Origin: Treponema_C sp050937815
GTDB lineage: Bacteria; Spirochaetota; Spirochaetia; Treponematales; Treponemataceae
Direction of reading: 5' to 3'
DNA: 64,000 nt
Assembly (NCBI RefSeq): GCF_050937815.1
Contig: NZ_JACDIJ010000005.1
Coordinates: forward strand, 83,312 to 147,311
The position numbers and the translations under genes are program-made. The notes under the pieces are model-generated. The model was given only the letters and a program-made list of their open reading frames with translations, did no database searches and was not told the DNA's origin. Below, one piece after another: positions 26,279-33,802 of the stretch (positions within the stretch are counted from its first letter, which is position 1; every line of letters starts with the position of its first letter).

Positions 26279-27139
26279 ATGACAAAGGCTAATCCCAAAC
26301 GAACCTATAAGGACTCCGTGTTTGCCGACTTTTTCGGGGCGGATAAGTCGGCAAAATCAAACTTTATCAGTTTATACAACGCATTGCACGGAACACAGCT
26401 GCCGCTTGACTGTGAGCTGCGTCATATCAGACTGGAACAAATCCTGTATATGAACTTTTATAACGATGTGTCTTTCCTTGTAGATAATAAAATCATTGTA
26501 CTTGCAGAACATCAATCGACCGTTAATGAAAACATGCCGTTCCGTTTTTTGGAATATGTCGTCCGCTTGTATGAGCAGATACAAAATCCGCGCGATAAGT
26601 ATTTGCGCCGTTTGGTTAAGATTCCTTCTCCCGAATTCTATGTCTTTTACAACGGTGAAGAAGATTTCCCGGAATATAAAACACTAAAACTTTCCGACGC
26701 TTTTATGACGGCCGGTTCACAACCGAACCTTGAACTCATTGTCGAAGTGGTGAATATCAATCAGGATAAAGCACATACAATTCTTGAGCAGTGTAAACCG
26801 CTTGCCCAGTACAGTTTATTTGTAGAGACAGTAAGAAAACATCTTAAGCTTGACAGGGAAAAAGGCTTTGAAAAAGCTGTACAGGAATGTATAAATAATG
26901 ATATACTAAGAGAGTACTTGGAGCGCAAATCGCGGGAGGTAATGAATATGTTATTGGCGGAATATGATTACGCAACCGATATAGCGGTTCAAAGAGAAGA
27001 AGAACGCGAGATCGCCTTAGAAGAAGGTGCCCGGCAAAAAGCTTTGGAAACGGCAGCCGCTTTTAAACGGCTTGGCGTTGAACTCGATACAATAGCAGCT
27101 GGAACGGGTTTAACCCGCGAGGAAATAGAAAAGCTGTAA
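26279..27139 (+). CDS. PD-(D/E)XK putative transposase/recombination nuclease (Rpn/T_den_put_tspse family)
   Basis: The 286-residue protein matches the PDDEXK_2 (Rpn-like) family, first named for Treponema denticola putative transposases. An N-terminal KDSVFADFFGADKS segment precedes the nuclease core, in which DVSFLVDNKIIVLAEHQST supplies the acidic residues and the E-x-Q that replaces E-x-K in this family. A C-terminal acidic helix ends with the typical LTREEIEKL. Rpn proteins promote recA-independent recombination with a nuclease active on DNA. A strong GGAGG lies 6 nt before the ATG. It is flanked by 141-bp direct repeats of the surE 3' end, and structured repeats lie upstream. Confidence 0.85.
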   Translation: MTKANPKRTYKDSVFADFFGADKSAKSNFISLYNALHGTQLPLDCELRHIRLEQILYMNFYNDVSFLVDNKIIVLAEHQSTVNENMPFRFLEYVVRLYEQIQNPRDKYLRRLVKIPSPEFYVFYNGEEDFPEYKTLKLSDAFMTAGSQPNLELIVEVVNINQDKAHTILEQCKPLAQYSLFVETVRKHLKLDREKGFEKAVQECINNDILREYLERKSREVMNMLLAEYDYATDIAVQREEEREIALEEGARQKALETAAAFKRLGVELDTIAAGTGLTREEIEKL

Positions 27140-27204
27140 AAGCTCTTAGATTCCCTGCAGCCTTTGCGCTCTGTGCGGTTAAATTTAAAAAAGTCATTAG
27201 GAAG

Positions 27205-27222
27205 AACACAGGGTGTTTTTTT
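27205..27222 (+). terminator. Weak hairpin with T-run downstream of the transposase-family gene
   Basis: AACAC, loop AGG, GTGTT, then seven consecutive T. The stem is only five to six base pairs, so termination may be inefficient. Confidence 0.3.
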
Positions 27223-27279
27223 GTGAGGGGTAATTCACTCTTAAAATAGTTATATTTATCCCTTTTAAAACCCGTTAAT

Positions 27280-27420
27280 TTACGGCATCTTAAAAAAGTC
27301 TGCAGGAATGTCGAAAGCCCCTGCCGCACTGCACGGCTGAGAAAAGATACGGCTTATAGACACATATCCTTCCCGAATAGCCGCATAGTCGGTATCTGCC
27401 GTATGCGGAACCTGCGCTTT
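27280..27420. repeat. surE 3' end (copy 2 of the 141-bp direct repeat)
   Basis: This copy is part of intact surE and begins exactly at its TAA stop. It matches 25539-25679 at 139 of 141 positions. Confidence 0.9.
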
Positions 27421-28023
27421 GCCGCCTTTAAAAAAGCTGTATAAATGCCCGTCCGGCGCATGTATCAATTCTGCAGAATCCTGATAACGCCGTACTGAAG
27501 GCACGGTCATTTTCCATCCCTTATATGCGGTGCTGTCGCTTGCATTTATATTCACAAATATGTCCCGATCGCACAGTTGAAGCAATTTATCCAAATTATC
27601 GCGTACGAACAATGCAAGCGGCTCGTACTGCCATTTTTCGTCATACGAATCCAAACTGACCGCAATACCGGGAATACCGTGCAAAGAAGCTTGGCGGGCG
27701 GCGGCGGCGGTTCCCGAATATAAAATATCCGTTCCTATGTTCGAGCCCTTGTTTATTCCGGCAATAACAACATCCGGCGTACATTCCGTAAGCTTTTTTG
27801 TTCCCACATCGGTACAATCGGCCGGAAGCCCCGAACATTGGAACATGCGTTCGCCCATCTTTTTTATACGCAGCGGTTTCGACATCGTAAAACCGTGTGA
27901 AACTCCGGAGCGGTTTCTGTCGGGGGCAACGACATACACGGTATGCACCGGAGAAAAAATTCGAATAAGCGTTTGTAAGCCCTCGGCCGTAAATCCGTCG
28001 TCATTCGTCAATAAAACAGTCAT
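27280..28023 (-). CDS. surE: 5'/3'-nucleotidase SurE
   Basis: The 247-residue protein has the SurE metal-binding motif TNDDG at about 6-10, the SGVSHG loop with its conserved Ser, and AGINKGSNIGTDILYSGTAAAA. SurE dephosphorylates nucleoside monophosphates and other phosphoesters and helps survival in stationary phase. AGAGG lies about 6 nt before the ATG. It starts 10 bp after the galactokinase-like gene on the same strand. Its last 141 bp are duplicated 1.74 kb downstream (25539-25679), but this copy is intact. Confidence 0.92.
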   Translation of the reverse strand: MTVLLTNDDGFTAEGLQTLIRIFSPVHTVYVVAPDRNRSGVSHGFTMSKPLRIKKMGERMFQCSGLPADCTDVGTKKLTECTPDVVIAGINKGSNIGTDILYSGTAAAARQASLHGIPGIAVSLDSYDEKWQYEPLALFVRDNLDKLLQLCDRDIFVNINASDSTAYKGWKMTVPSVRRYQDSAELIHAPDGHLYSFFKGGKAQVPHTADTDYAAIREGYVSISRIFSQPCSAAGAFDIPADFFKMP

Positions 28024-28033
28024 ATAAATCCTC

Positions 28034-29200
28034 TTAGGCTAAAAGTACGGTCGCTCCTCCGGCCGGTTTAACTTCATAACAAACCGGATGAAAACCGAAA
28101 ATCCGTTCGTATTCGGTAATTTTCTTTTTAAATTCTTCAACATCGGCGGTTTTTAAAATCGTATACAGGCAGCGGCCGAACCCCTTACCGGTTATGCGCG
28201 AACAAGCCGTAGGTTTTCGTGACGAAGTTATTTCGAACTCAAGCACACGCTTAACGAGCCAGTCGATTTCGGGACACGAGATATTAAATAAATCGCGCAT
28301 GGATTCGTGAGATTTGTTTACCGCGCGGGCAAACAAAAAAAAGTCTCCGCTGCGTAATCCTTCGGCCGCATCCATAATCGAATGATGTTCTTTCATAACG
28401 CATAAAAGACGGCGTCTTGTATCTTCATTTACCACCGACAGCACATCGTTTATTTCCACATCGGATTCGTTATATATCCAAAAACCTTTTTTTTGCAGTT
28501 TCAATTCGGCCATAAGCAAAAAGTTTTCCGGACTCCGCAACGTTTCTTCATCCCATACGGAAATACGCGGCACACGGGCATCGGTGAGTAAAATCGAATA
28601 ACCTTCAAAATCAAAGGGCAAGGGCGTGCTTGTGTTTTTTGAATGATCAATCAGCAAACAGGTATCGGGTTTTGCATATAGGGCCGCATATAAATCGGCA
28701 ATATAATTTCCGGTATTTAAAAAGAATTTATTGCCGCGTTCTATGGTTTGTAAAATCTGAGCATCCGAACAGGGGTGTTGAAAAAGGTTTTTACAAATGA
28801 GGGCGGTTGCAACTTTCATAGCGGTTGTTATACCGAATCCCGCAGAAGGGAGTATTTCGGTATATATCGTAATATTCATACCCCTGCACTCAAAACCGCA
28901 GGAATTAAAACCGGCTATTACCGCCTTTAATGCATTCGCCCATCTGTCCTCTTTGCGAAATTTCAAAGTGGACACATTACCCCGTTTTCGCTCGTTTATT
29001 TGATGAAAGTAAAAACGGAGCGAAGAATCGCTGCGGGCGGAAGCCGCAATATAGACCGGTAAATTAACCGCCATGGATAATGTTTTGTCTTTAAAAAACC
29101 ATGTATGTTCTCCGATAAGATGAAAACGTCCGGGAGCAGAAACTACAACATCGGGTTTTTTATCATATTCTTTTTTGTGAATCTCAATTACCCGCTTCAT
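28034..29200 (-). CDS. Divergent galactokinase-like GHMP kinase
   Basis: The 388-residue protein has GHMP kinase layout. The galactokinase signature is altered: APGRFHLIGEHTWF (His27 replaces the usual Asn, Trp34 the usual Asp that contacts sugar). The glycine-rich ATP loop reads PSAGFGITTAMKVA instead of PxGxGLSSSAA, and motif 3 reads RITGKGFGRC instead of KMTGGGFGGC. The fold is probably retained, but the substrate may differ from galactose or the enzyme may be weak. There is no clear Shine-Dalgarno at normal spacing. It is followed by surE after 10 bp on the same strand. Confidence 0.7.
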   Translation of the reverse strand: MKRVIEIHKKEYDKKPDVVVSAPGRFHLIGEHTWFFKDKTLSMAVNLPVYIAASARSDSSLRFYFHQINERKRGNVSTLKFRKEDRWANALKAVIAGFNSCGFECRGMNITIYTEILPSAGFGITTAMKVATALICKNLFQHPCSDAQILQTIERGNKFFLNTGNYIADLYAALYAKPDTCLLIDHSKNTSTPLPFDFEGYSILLTDARVPRISVWDEETLRSPENFLLMAELKLQKKGFWIYNESDVEINDVLSVVNEDTRRRLLCVMKEHHSIMDAAEGLRSGDFFLFARAVNKSHESMRDLFNISCPEIDWLVKRVLEFEITSSRKPTACSRITGKGFGRCLYTILKTADVEEFKKKITEYERIFGFHPVCYEVKPAGGATVLLA

Positions 29201-29229
29201 ATTTGTAAGATTACCACCTATGCGCTGTA

Positions 29230-29259
29230 TTGATTTTAAAAAACAAAATCATGTATGAT
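29230..29259 (+). promoter_or_regulatory. Promoter for lnt
   Basis: TTGATT (29230-29235), 18 bp, TATGAT (29254-29259). The lnt ATG is 9 nt after the -10 box, giving a leader of about 1-3 nt and no Shine-Dalgarno. Confidence 0.6.
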
Positions 29260-29268
29260 GATAATATA

Positions 29269-31017
29269 ATGAGAAGATTTTTACAAGTTTTTTGTGCTTT
29301 TTTTTCCGCAATAATCATGGCTTTAGCCATTCAAAACGAATTTTTGCTGTTCGGATCGCCTTTTCTCGGCCTTTTTGCCCTCGTTCCCCTATATACGGCG
29401 CTTGCACAGGCATCTTCCTTTAAAAAAGCGGGCTTGCTTATGTCGTTACAAATGCTTTGTACGCATATTTTTTCAAGCTTTTGGCTCGGTTATTTTAAAG
29501 ACTTTGCAATTTTTACGCTCGGCGCAACCGCCCTTACCTATGCCGTTTTCGGCTATTATATAGGCGGTTTGTTTTTTATGCCCTTTTATATAACTCGTAA
29601 AAGCGCTTTGGAAGAAGGCGCCGGGATGCGTCCCTTTAATAGTCCTATGCGGATTTTACTTTTTGCGTTTTTATGGACAGTGTACGAGTGGGTAAAATCG
29701 GTCGGGTTTTTAGCCTATCCGTGGGGTACTTTAATTATGAGCGCCTGGCGATGGAAGCTTTTAACTCAAATAGTCGATATAACCGGAACATGGGGAATCG
29801 GTTTTTTATTTTCGCTTTTTAATGCCGTTATCGCAGAAGGACTTTTATTGCTGCCGTCTATACTCGGATCCGATACAAACAACGCACTGCACATAAGACA
29901 GCAAACGAAAAAGCGGATTTTTTCCTATATAAACACGGCCGTTTTTTGCGTATCGCTTTTTGTGCTGAGTACGGCATACGGCATATATCGGTATACCGAA
30001 AAACGCACGCCGATAAAAAAAATACGGACGCTTTTAGTGCAGCCGAATTTCGATTCGTGGCTTGCCGAAAGCGGAAAAAATGCATTGGAACTTTCAATAA
30101 ACTTAACCGAAGAACAATTGAACAAAACCGACCGCAAACCGGACGTTATTTTATGGTCGGAAACCATACTGCCCTATGCTTTGCCGGCCGCCCTGCATTA
30201 TTACACATACAGTCCGGAAAAAAAACCGTTAATTTCATTTATACGGGAAAACGGTATACCGTTTATAAGCGGCGCTCCGGTTGAATTGACCGCCGATCTT
30301 CCGCTTGCCGGCACACGTACAGAAGATTCCGGCACACGTACAAAGGACGGTTTCGCTCATTCGGTTTCGGTTATGCGGGAATTCAATAATGCGGCCGTAT
30401 ACTTTGACGGAGAAGGTAATTGGCTTGATTTTTACGGCAAAGTGCAGCTTGTTCCTTTCGCGGAAATAATTCCCTATGCCGACAAAGCTTGGATGCGCAG
30501 TTTTATGCAAGCCCTTGTGGGTTTTTCAAGCGGATGGACGCCGGGAAAACACTATACCGTTTTCGATATTCCGCTTAAAAACGGCAGTGCAAAAATAAGT
30601 ACGCCCATTTGTTTTGAAGACGCTTTTCCCTATATATGCCGAAACCTTTTTTTTGCCGGCAGCGAAGTGTTTTTTAACCTTACAAACGACGCATGGTCGC
30701 GCACGGATTCGGCGGAAATCCAACACTACGTTATAGCCTCGTACCGTGCGCAGGAATTCAGAACAAGCTTGGTGCGCTGCACAAATGCGGGCTTTACCTC
30801 GGTTACAGATCCTGCCGGCCGCATATTGTACAGCCTGCCGCTTTTTGAAAGCACTGCCGGTATTGTCGACGTACCCGTTTACAAACGGACCCTAACCGTC
30901 TACGCCGTCTTGGGCGATTGGTTACCCATTCTTTTAGGAGGCTTGTGGGGCGCTTTTTATCTTGTATTTTACATACGCCGCCGTATCGAAGGACACAAAA
31001 CATGCCCGGCCACTTGA
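29269..31017 (+). CDS. lnt: Apolipoprotein N-acyltransferase Lnt
   Basis: The 582-residue protein (start ATG at 29269, MRRFLQ) has N-terminal transmembrane helices followed by a nitrilase-type catalytic domain. The triad is visible: WSETILPYA (Glu), GKVQLVPFAEIIPY (Lys) and ICFEDAFP (Cys). Lnt adds the third acyl chain to the lipid-modified cysteine of lipoproteins in the inner membrane, which fits a spirochaete with many lipoproteins. An in-frame ATG-less extension upstream is rejected because the -10 box would fall within it. A short insertion with repeated G-T-R-T-(E/K)-D appears at about 360-370. Confidence 0.9.
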   Translation: MRRFLQVFCAFFSAIIMALAIQNEFLLFGSPFLGLFALVPLYTALAQASSFKKAGLLMSLQMLCTHIFSSFWLGYFKDFAIFTLGATALTYAVFGYYIGGLFFMPFYITRKSALEEGAGMRPFNSPMRILLFAFLWTVYEWVKSVGFLAYPWGTLIMSAWRWKLLTQIVDITGTWGIGFLFSLFNAVIAEGLLLLPSILGSDTNNALHIRQQTKKRIFSYINTAVFCVSLFVLSTAYGIYRYTEKRTPIKKIRTLLVQPNFDSWLAESGKNALELSINLTEEQLNKTDRKPDVILWSETILPYALPAALHYYTYSPEKKPLISFIRENGIPFISGAPVELTADLPLAGTRTEDSGTRTKDGFAHSVSVMREFNNAAVYFDGEGNWLDFYGKVQLVPFAEIIPYADKAWMRSFMQALVGFSSGWTPGKHYTVFDIPLKNGSAKISTPICFEDAFPYICRNLFFAGSEVFFNLTNDAWSRTDSAEIQHYVIASYRAQEFRTSLVRCTNAGFTSVTDPAGRILYSLPLFESTAGIVDVPVYKRTLTVYAVLGDWLPILLGGLWGAFYLVFYIRRRIEGHKTCPAT

Positions 31018-31084
31018 CACAAACAGTGCAAACCGTCACACTTTGCGAAAATCGACAATATATATCATTTTATGCGGAGAACAT

Positions 31085-31672
31085 ATGTCTAACACAAAGT
31101 CAAATCAAAAAATACTTTTATCCGTTTTTACCGCCCTCTTTGCGGCCCTTATTGCCGTAAGCGGTTTTATTTCAGTTCCCCTGCCTGCATCGCCGGTACC
31201 GATTGTACTGCAAAATATGATGCCCGTTTTGGCGGCGGCACTTTTAGGCGGCGTACAGGGAACCGGAGCGGCGGGCCTTTTTTTACTTGCAGGAATGCTC
31301 GGCCTTCCCGTTTTTGCCGGCGGCCGCGGCGGTATGGCGGTAATACTCGGCCCTACAGGCGGCTTTTTAATCGGCTATTTTTTGGCGGCGGCCGCAGCGG
31401 GTTTTTACATAGGAAAACCTTCACAAAAGCAAAAAACGGCACTGCCGCGCATTATCTGCGGTTGTCTTTTAGGCTTTGTACTGTTGTACGTGCCGGGCAT
31501 AAGCCAATTTATCAAGGTTACCGGCAAAGGCTTAAAAGAAGCCCTTGCGCTTGCCTGTATACCCTTTTTACCCGGCGATGCGGTTAAAGCCGTTTTGACA
31601 ATCCTGTTAGCGGCAAAACTGCGCCCGATTGTTGCGCGCTATGTATATAAGGATGCAGATTTAGCCGAATGA
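31085..31672 (+). CDS. bioY: Biotin-specific ECF transporter S component BioY
   Basis: The 195-residue membrane protein starts at the ATG at 31085 (MSNTKSNQ), chosen because GGAG lies 6 nt upstream. It has about six transmembrane helices and the BioY motif GxxxGPTGGF (here ILGPTGGFLIGYF) and a PASPVPIVLQN segment that contributes to the biotin pocket. The S component binds biotin; the ATPase and T subunits follow directly. The lnt stop lies 68 bp upstream. A TTGACA-like box at 31014-31019 lacks a convincing -10. Start of the bioY-bioM-bioN operon. Confidence 0.88.
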   Translation: MSNTKSNQKILLSVFTALFAALIAVSGFISVPLPASPVPIVLQNMMPVLAAALLGGVQGTGAAGLFLLAGMLGLPVFAGGRGGMAVILGPTGGFLIGYFLAAAAAGFYIGKPSQKQKTALPRIICGCLLGFVLLYVPGISQFIKVTGKGLKEALALACIPFLPGDAVKAVLTILLAAKLRPIVARYVYKDADLAE

Positions 31673-32547
31673 CCGACCGAACATCCGACTTGCCGGCTGT
31701 AGAACTGCACGGCATAACCAAGCGTTTTATACAAACCGCTGCGAACGGCTATTTTCAAGGAGTTTTACAAAATACGCCCCCAAAAAAAACTGCCGGCAAT
31801 CCGAAAGGTACGGGCAACAAAAAAAACACGGCCGGTTCGAAAAATACGGACGCCGCCGAATCGAAAAACGAAAGCGTTTACTTTACCGCCTTGGACAACA
31901 TTTCTTTTTGCCTGTATAAGGGAGAATGTGTGCTTATAGCCGGCGCAAACGGTTCGGGTAAAAGCCTTCTTATGTCGATTATTGCGGGGTTGGACAAACC
32001 GACACGGGGCAGCCTTAATATACGGGGGCGCTGCGGCTTAGTATTTCAAGATGCGGACACTCAAATCTTGGGTGAAACCCCCGTAGAAGACATTATGTTC
32101 GGATTGAAAAATTTAAAAATACCCGAAAACGAAGCAAAAAAACGTGTATACGCCGCTTTGGAAAAAACGGGATTACTCGAACGAAGCTTTTTCCCCGCAC
32201 GCTTTTTGTCGGGAGGTGAAAAACGCCGCCTTGCAGTAGCCGGTATCCTTGCGATGGATTGCCCGATTATCATTTTCGACGAACCCTTTGCCAATTTGGA
32301 TTACAGCGGCGTCGTTCAAGTGAATAAATTGATACAAATGCTTAAAGCCGAAAAACATACCGTATTGCTTTTAACCCATGAATTGGAAAAATGCTATGCC
32401 CTAGCCGACCGCTTAATTGTATTGCACGGCGGAAAAACCGTATTCGACGGCTTACCCGAAGAAGGGTTACAGCAGGATTTATTGCACTGGAATATCCGCC
32501 ACCCCCTCGCCTCATATACAAAACGGGAAGATTTATTATGGACATAA
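31669..32547 (+). CDS. bioM: ECF transporter ATPase BioM
   Basis: The 292-residue ABC ATPase has Walker A GANGSGKS (92-99), Q-loop (VFQDAD), signature LSGGEKRR, Walker B IIIFDEPF and an H-loop (LLTHELE). It energises biotin uptake with BioN and BioY. It is unusual in having a low-complexity Lys/Asn/Thr/Gly insertion of about 40 residues (28-68) between the first strand and the core ATPase fold. Its start ATG overlaps the bioY stop (ATGA), indicating coupled translation. Confidence 0.85.
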   Translation: MTDRTSDLPAVELHGITKRFIQTAANGYFQGVLQNTPPKKTAGNPKGTGNKKNTAGSKNTDAAESKNESVYFTALDNISFCLYKGECVLIAGANGSGKSLLMSIIAGLDKPTRGSLNIRGRCGLVFQDADTQILGETPVEDIMFGLKNLKIPENEAKKRVYAALEKTGLLERSFFPARFLSGGEKRRLAVAGILAMDCPIIIFDEPFANLDYSGVVQVNKLIQMLKAEKHTVLLLTHELEKCYALADRLIVLHGGKTVFDGLPEEGLQQDLLHWNIRHPLASYTKREDLLWT

Positions 32548-33134
32548 AACCTCTTTTTGCATATCGCAGCGGAAACAGCCTTATTCATAAAATGCCGGCC
32601 CTTATAAAACTTATTTTATTGTTTTTGCTTCCGGCAGCCGTTTTTTTTATACCTCCCCTGTACTGTTTTTTTTATATATTCATAAATTCCGCTGCGGCAT
32701 TTTATGCCGGTTTTTCGTTGCGCCGGCAAATAAAAGATTTAAAACCGATTGCATATTACGCATTTTTTCTTGCATTGACACATATTGTTTCTTTTTTAAT
32801 CGGAGAAAGCGGTTCGGTCAAACCCCTCATAGCCCTTATACTGCGGCTTACCTGCGCGATACAAATTTCTTCTTTGTTTTTCAGCACGACAACATCCCTT
32901 GAATTAAAACAAGCGCTCGAAAAGGTATTGCCTAAAAGCATATCGCTGATTTTTACTCTTTTTTTAACCTTTATTCCCCTGCTTTTTTCCGTATGGGCAC
33001 AACTTGATTTATCGTGGAAGGCGCGCGCAGGTAAAAACGGCCCGAAAAAACTCTTTGTACTCTTTCCCGTTTTTATTTCAACGGCGCTTTTTAAAGCTCA
33101 AAACCTTTTTTATGCTCTCCAAAACCGTAATTAA
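32538..33134 (+). CDS. bioN: ECF transporter T component BioN
   Basis: The 198-residue protein starts at the ATG at 32538, overlapping the bioM end by 10 nt with GGAAG 8 nt upstream. It has about four to five transmembrane helices and the coupling-helix motif SWKARAGKNG, corresponding to the Ala-Arg-Gly motif by which EcfT contacts the ATPase. It transmits ATP hydrolysis to BioY. The energy-coupling arrangement bioY-bioM-bioN is complete. The frame upstream of 32538 only shadows bioM. Confidence 0.8.
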   Translation: MDIKPLFAYRSGNSLIHKMPALIKLILLFLLPAAVFFIPPLYCFFYIFINSAAAFYAGFSLRRQIKDLKPIAYYAFFLALTHIVSFLIGESGSVKPLIALILRLTCAIQISSLFFSTTTSLELKQALEKVLPKSISLIFTLFLTFIPLLFSVWAQLDLSWKARAGKNGPKKLFVLFPVFISTALFKAQNLFYALQNRN

Positions 33135-33195
33135 GCAAAAATGCGGTACCGCAGCCGTTTTCCCGCTTTTTTTTGCATTTATTCTACAAAACATC

Positions 33196-33254
33196 TTGCA
33201 TTAACAGATATAGTGTTGTATAATTAGTTTATAAGCGATACAACACTAGATACA
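33196..33254 (+). promoter_or_regulatory. nrd promoter with two NrdR boxes
   Basis: TTGCAT (33196-33201), 17 bp, TATAAT (33219-33224). Two near-identical half-palindromic boxes flank it: TACAACACTATATCTG on the minus strand at 33205-33220 (overlapping the spacer and -10) and TACAACACTAGATACA on the plus strand at 33239-33254. They resemble the NrdR box (ACACTATATNTTGT type) and lie about 34 bp apart, approximately three helical turns, as typical for NrdR pairs. This implies autoregulation of the nrdR-nrdD-nrdG operon. Confidence 0.75.
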
Positions 33255-33340
33255 AGCATACTGTTTTTATCGTTAGTAGCATAATTCGCTGAAATTTTTA
33301 CCGTACTCACCTGCACCGCCGGTGCAAAAGAGGAGTGTAT

Positions 33341-33802
33341 ATGCGCTGTCCGTATTGCGGAAACCTTGACGATAAGGTGCTTGAATCCCGAACGATGACA
33401 AACGGAGAAAGCATACGGCGCAGGCGGGAATGCTTGAGCTGCGGTTATCGTTTTACCAGTTATGAACGCATAGAAGAAAAGCCGTTTATGGTTGTAAAAA
33501 AAGACGGCAGACGCGAACCTTTTGACCGCGCAAAGTTGGAAAAAGGAATAAGCCGCGCCTTAGAAAAAAGGCCGGTTTCCACGGCGGAAATCGAAAATAT
33601 CGTAAACGATATTGAAAACCTCGCCGTTATGAAAGAAAAAGGCAGCCGAGAGATTTCGACGGCCGATTTAGGTAATTTGGTATTGGAAGCCTTGCACAAA
33701 GTAGATAAGGTTGCATACATACGTTTTGCATCGGTGTATCGGCATTTTGAAAATTTGGAAGAGTTTATAACGGAAGTAAATAAACTGGGAGGAAACGAAT
33801 GA
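33341..33802 (+). CDS. nrdR: Transcriptional repressor NrdR
   Basis: The 153-residue protein (start ATG at 33341, MRCPYCG) has an N-terminal zinc ribbon (Cys3, Cys6, Cys31, Cys34) with the RRRREC motif, followed by an ATP-cone domain (KKDGRREPFDRAKLEKGI). NrdR senses ATP/dATP and represses ribonucleotide reductase genes. AGGAG lies just upstream. The operon promoter carries two NrdR-like boxes. Its stop overlaps the nrdD start (ATGA). Confidence 0.93.
   Translation: MRCPYCGNLDDKVLESRTMTNGESIRRRRECLSCGYRFTSYERIEEKPFMVVKKDGRREPFDRAKLEKGISRALEKRPVSTAEIENIVNDIENLAVMKEKGSREISTADLGNLVLEALHKVDKVAYIRFASVYRHFENLEEFITEVNKLGGNE

Noticed and set aside
31014..31060. Biotin repressor operator upstream of bioY
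   Set aside because: A TTGACA box exists but no TTGTAAACC-type inverted repeat was found.
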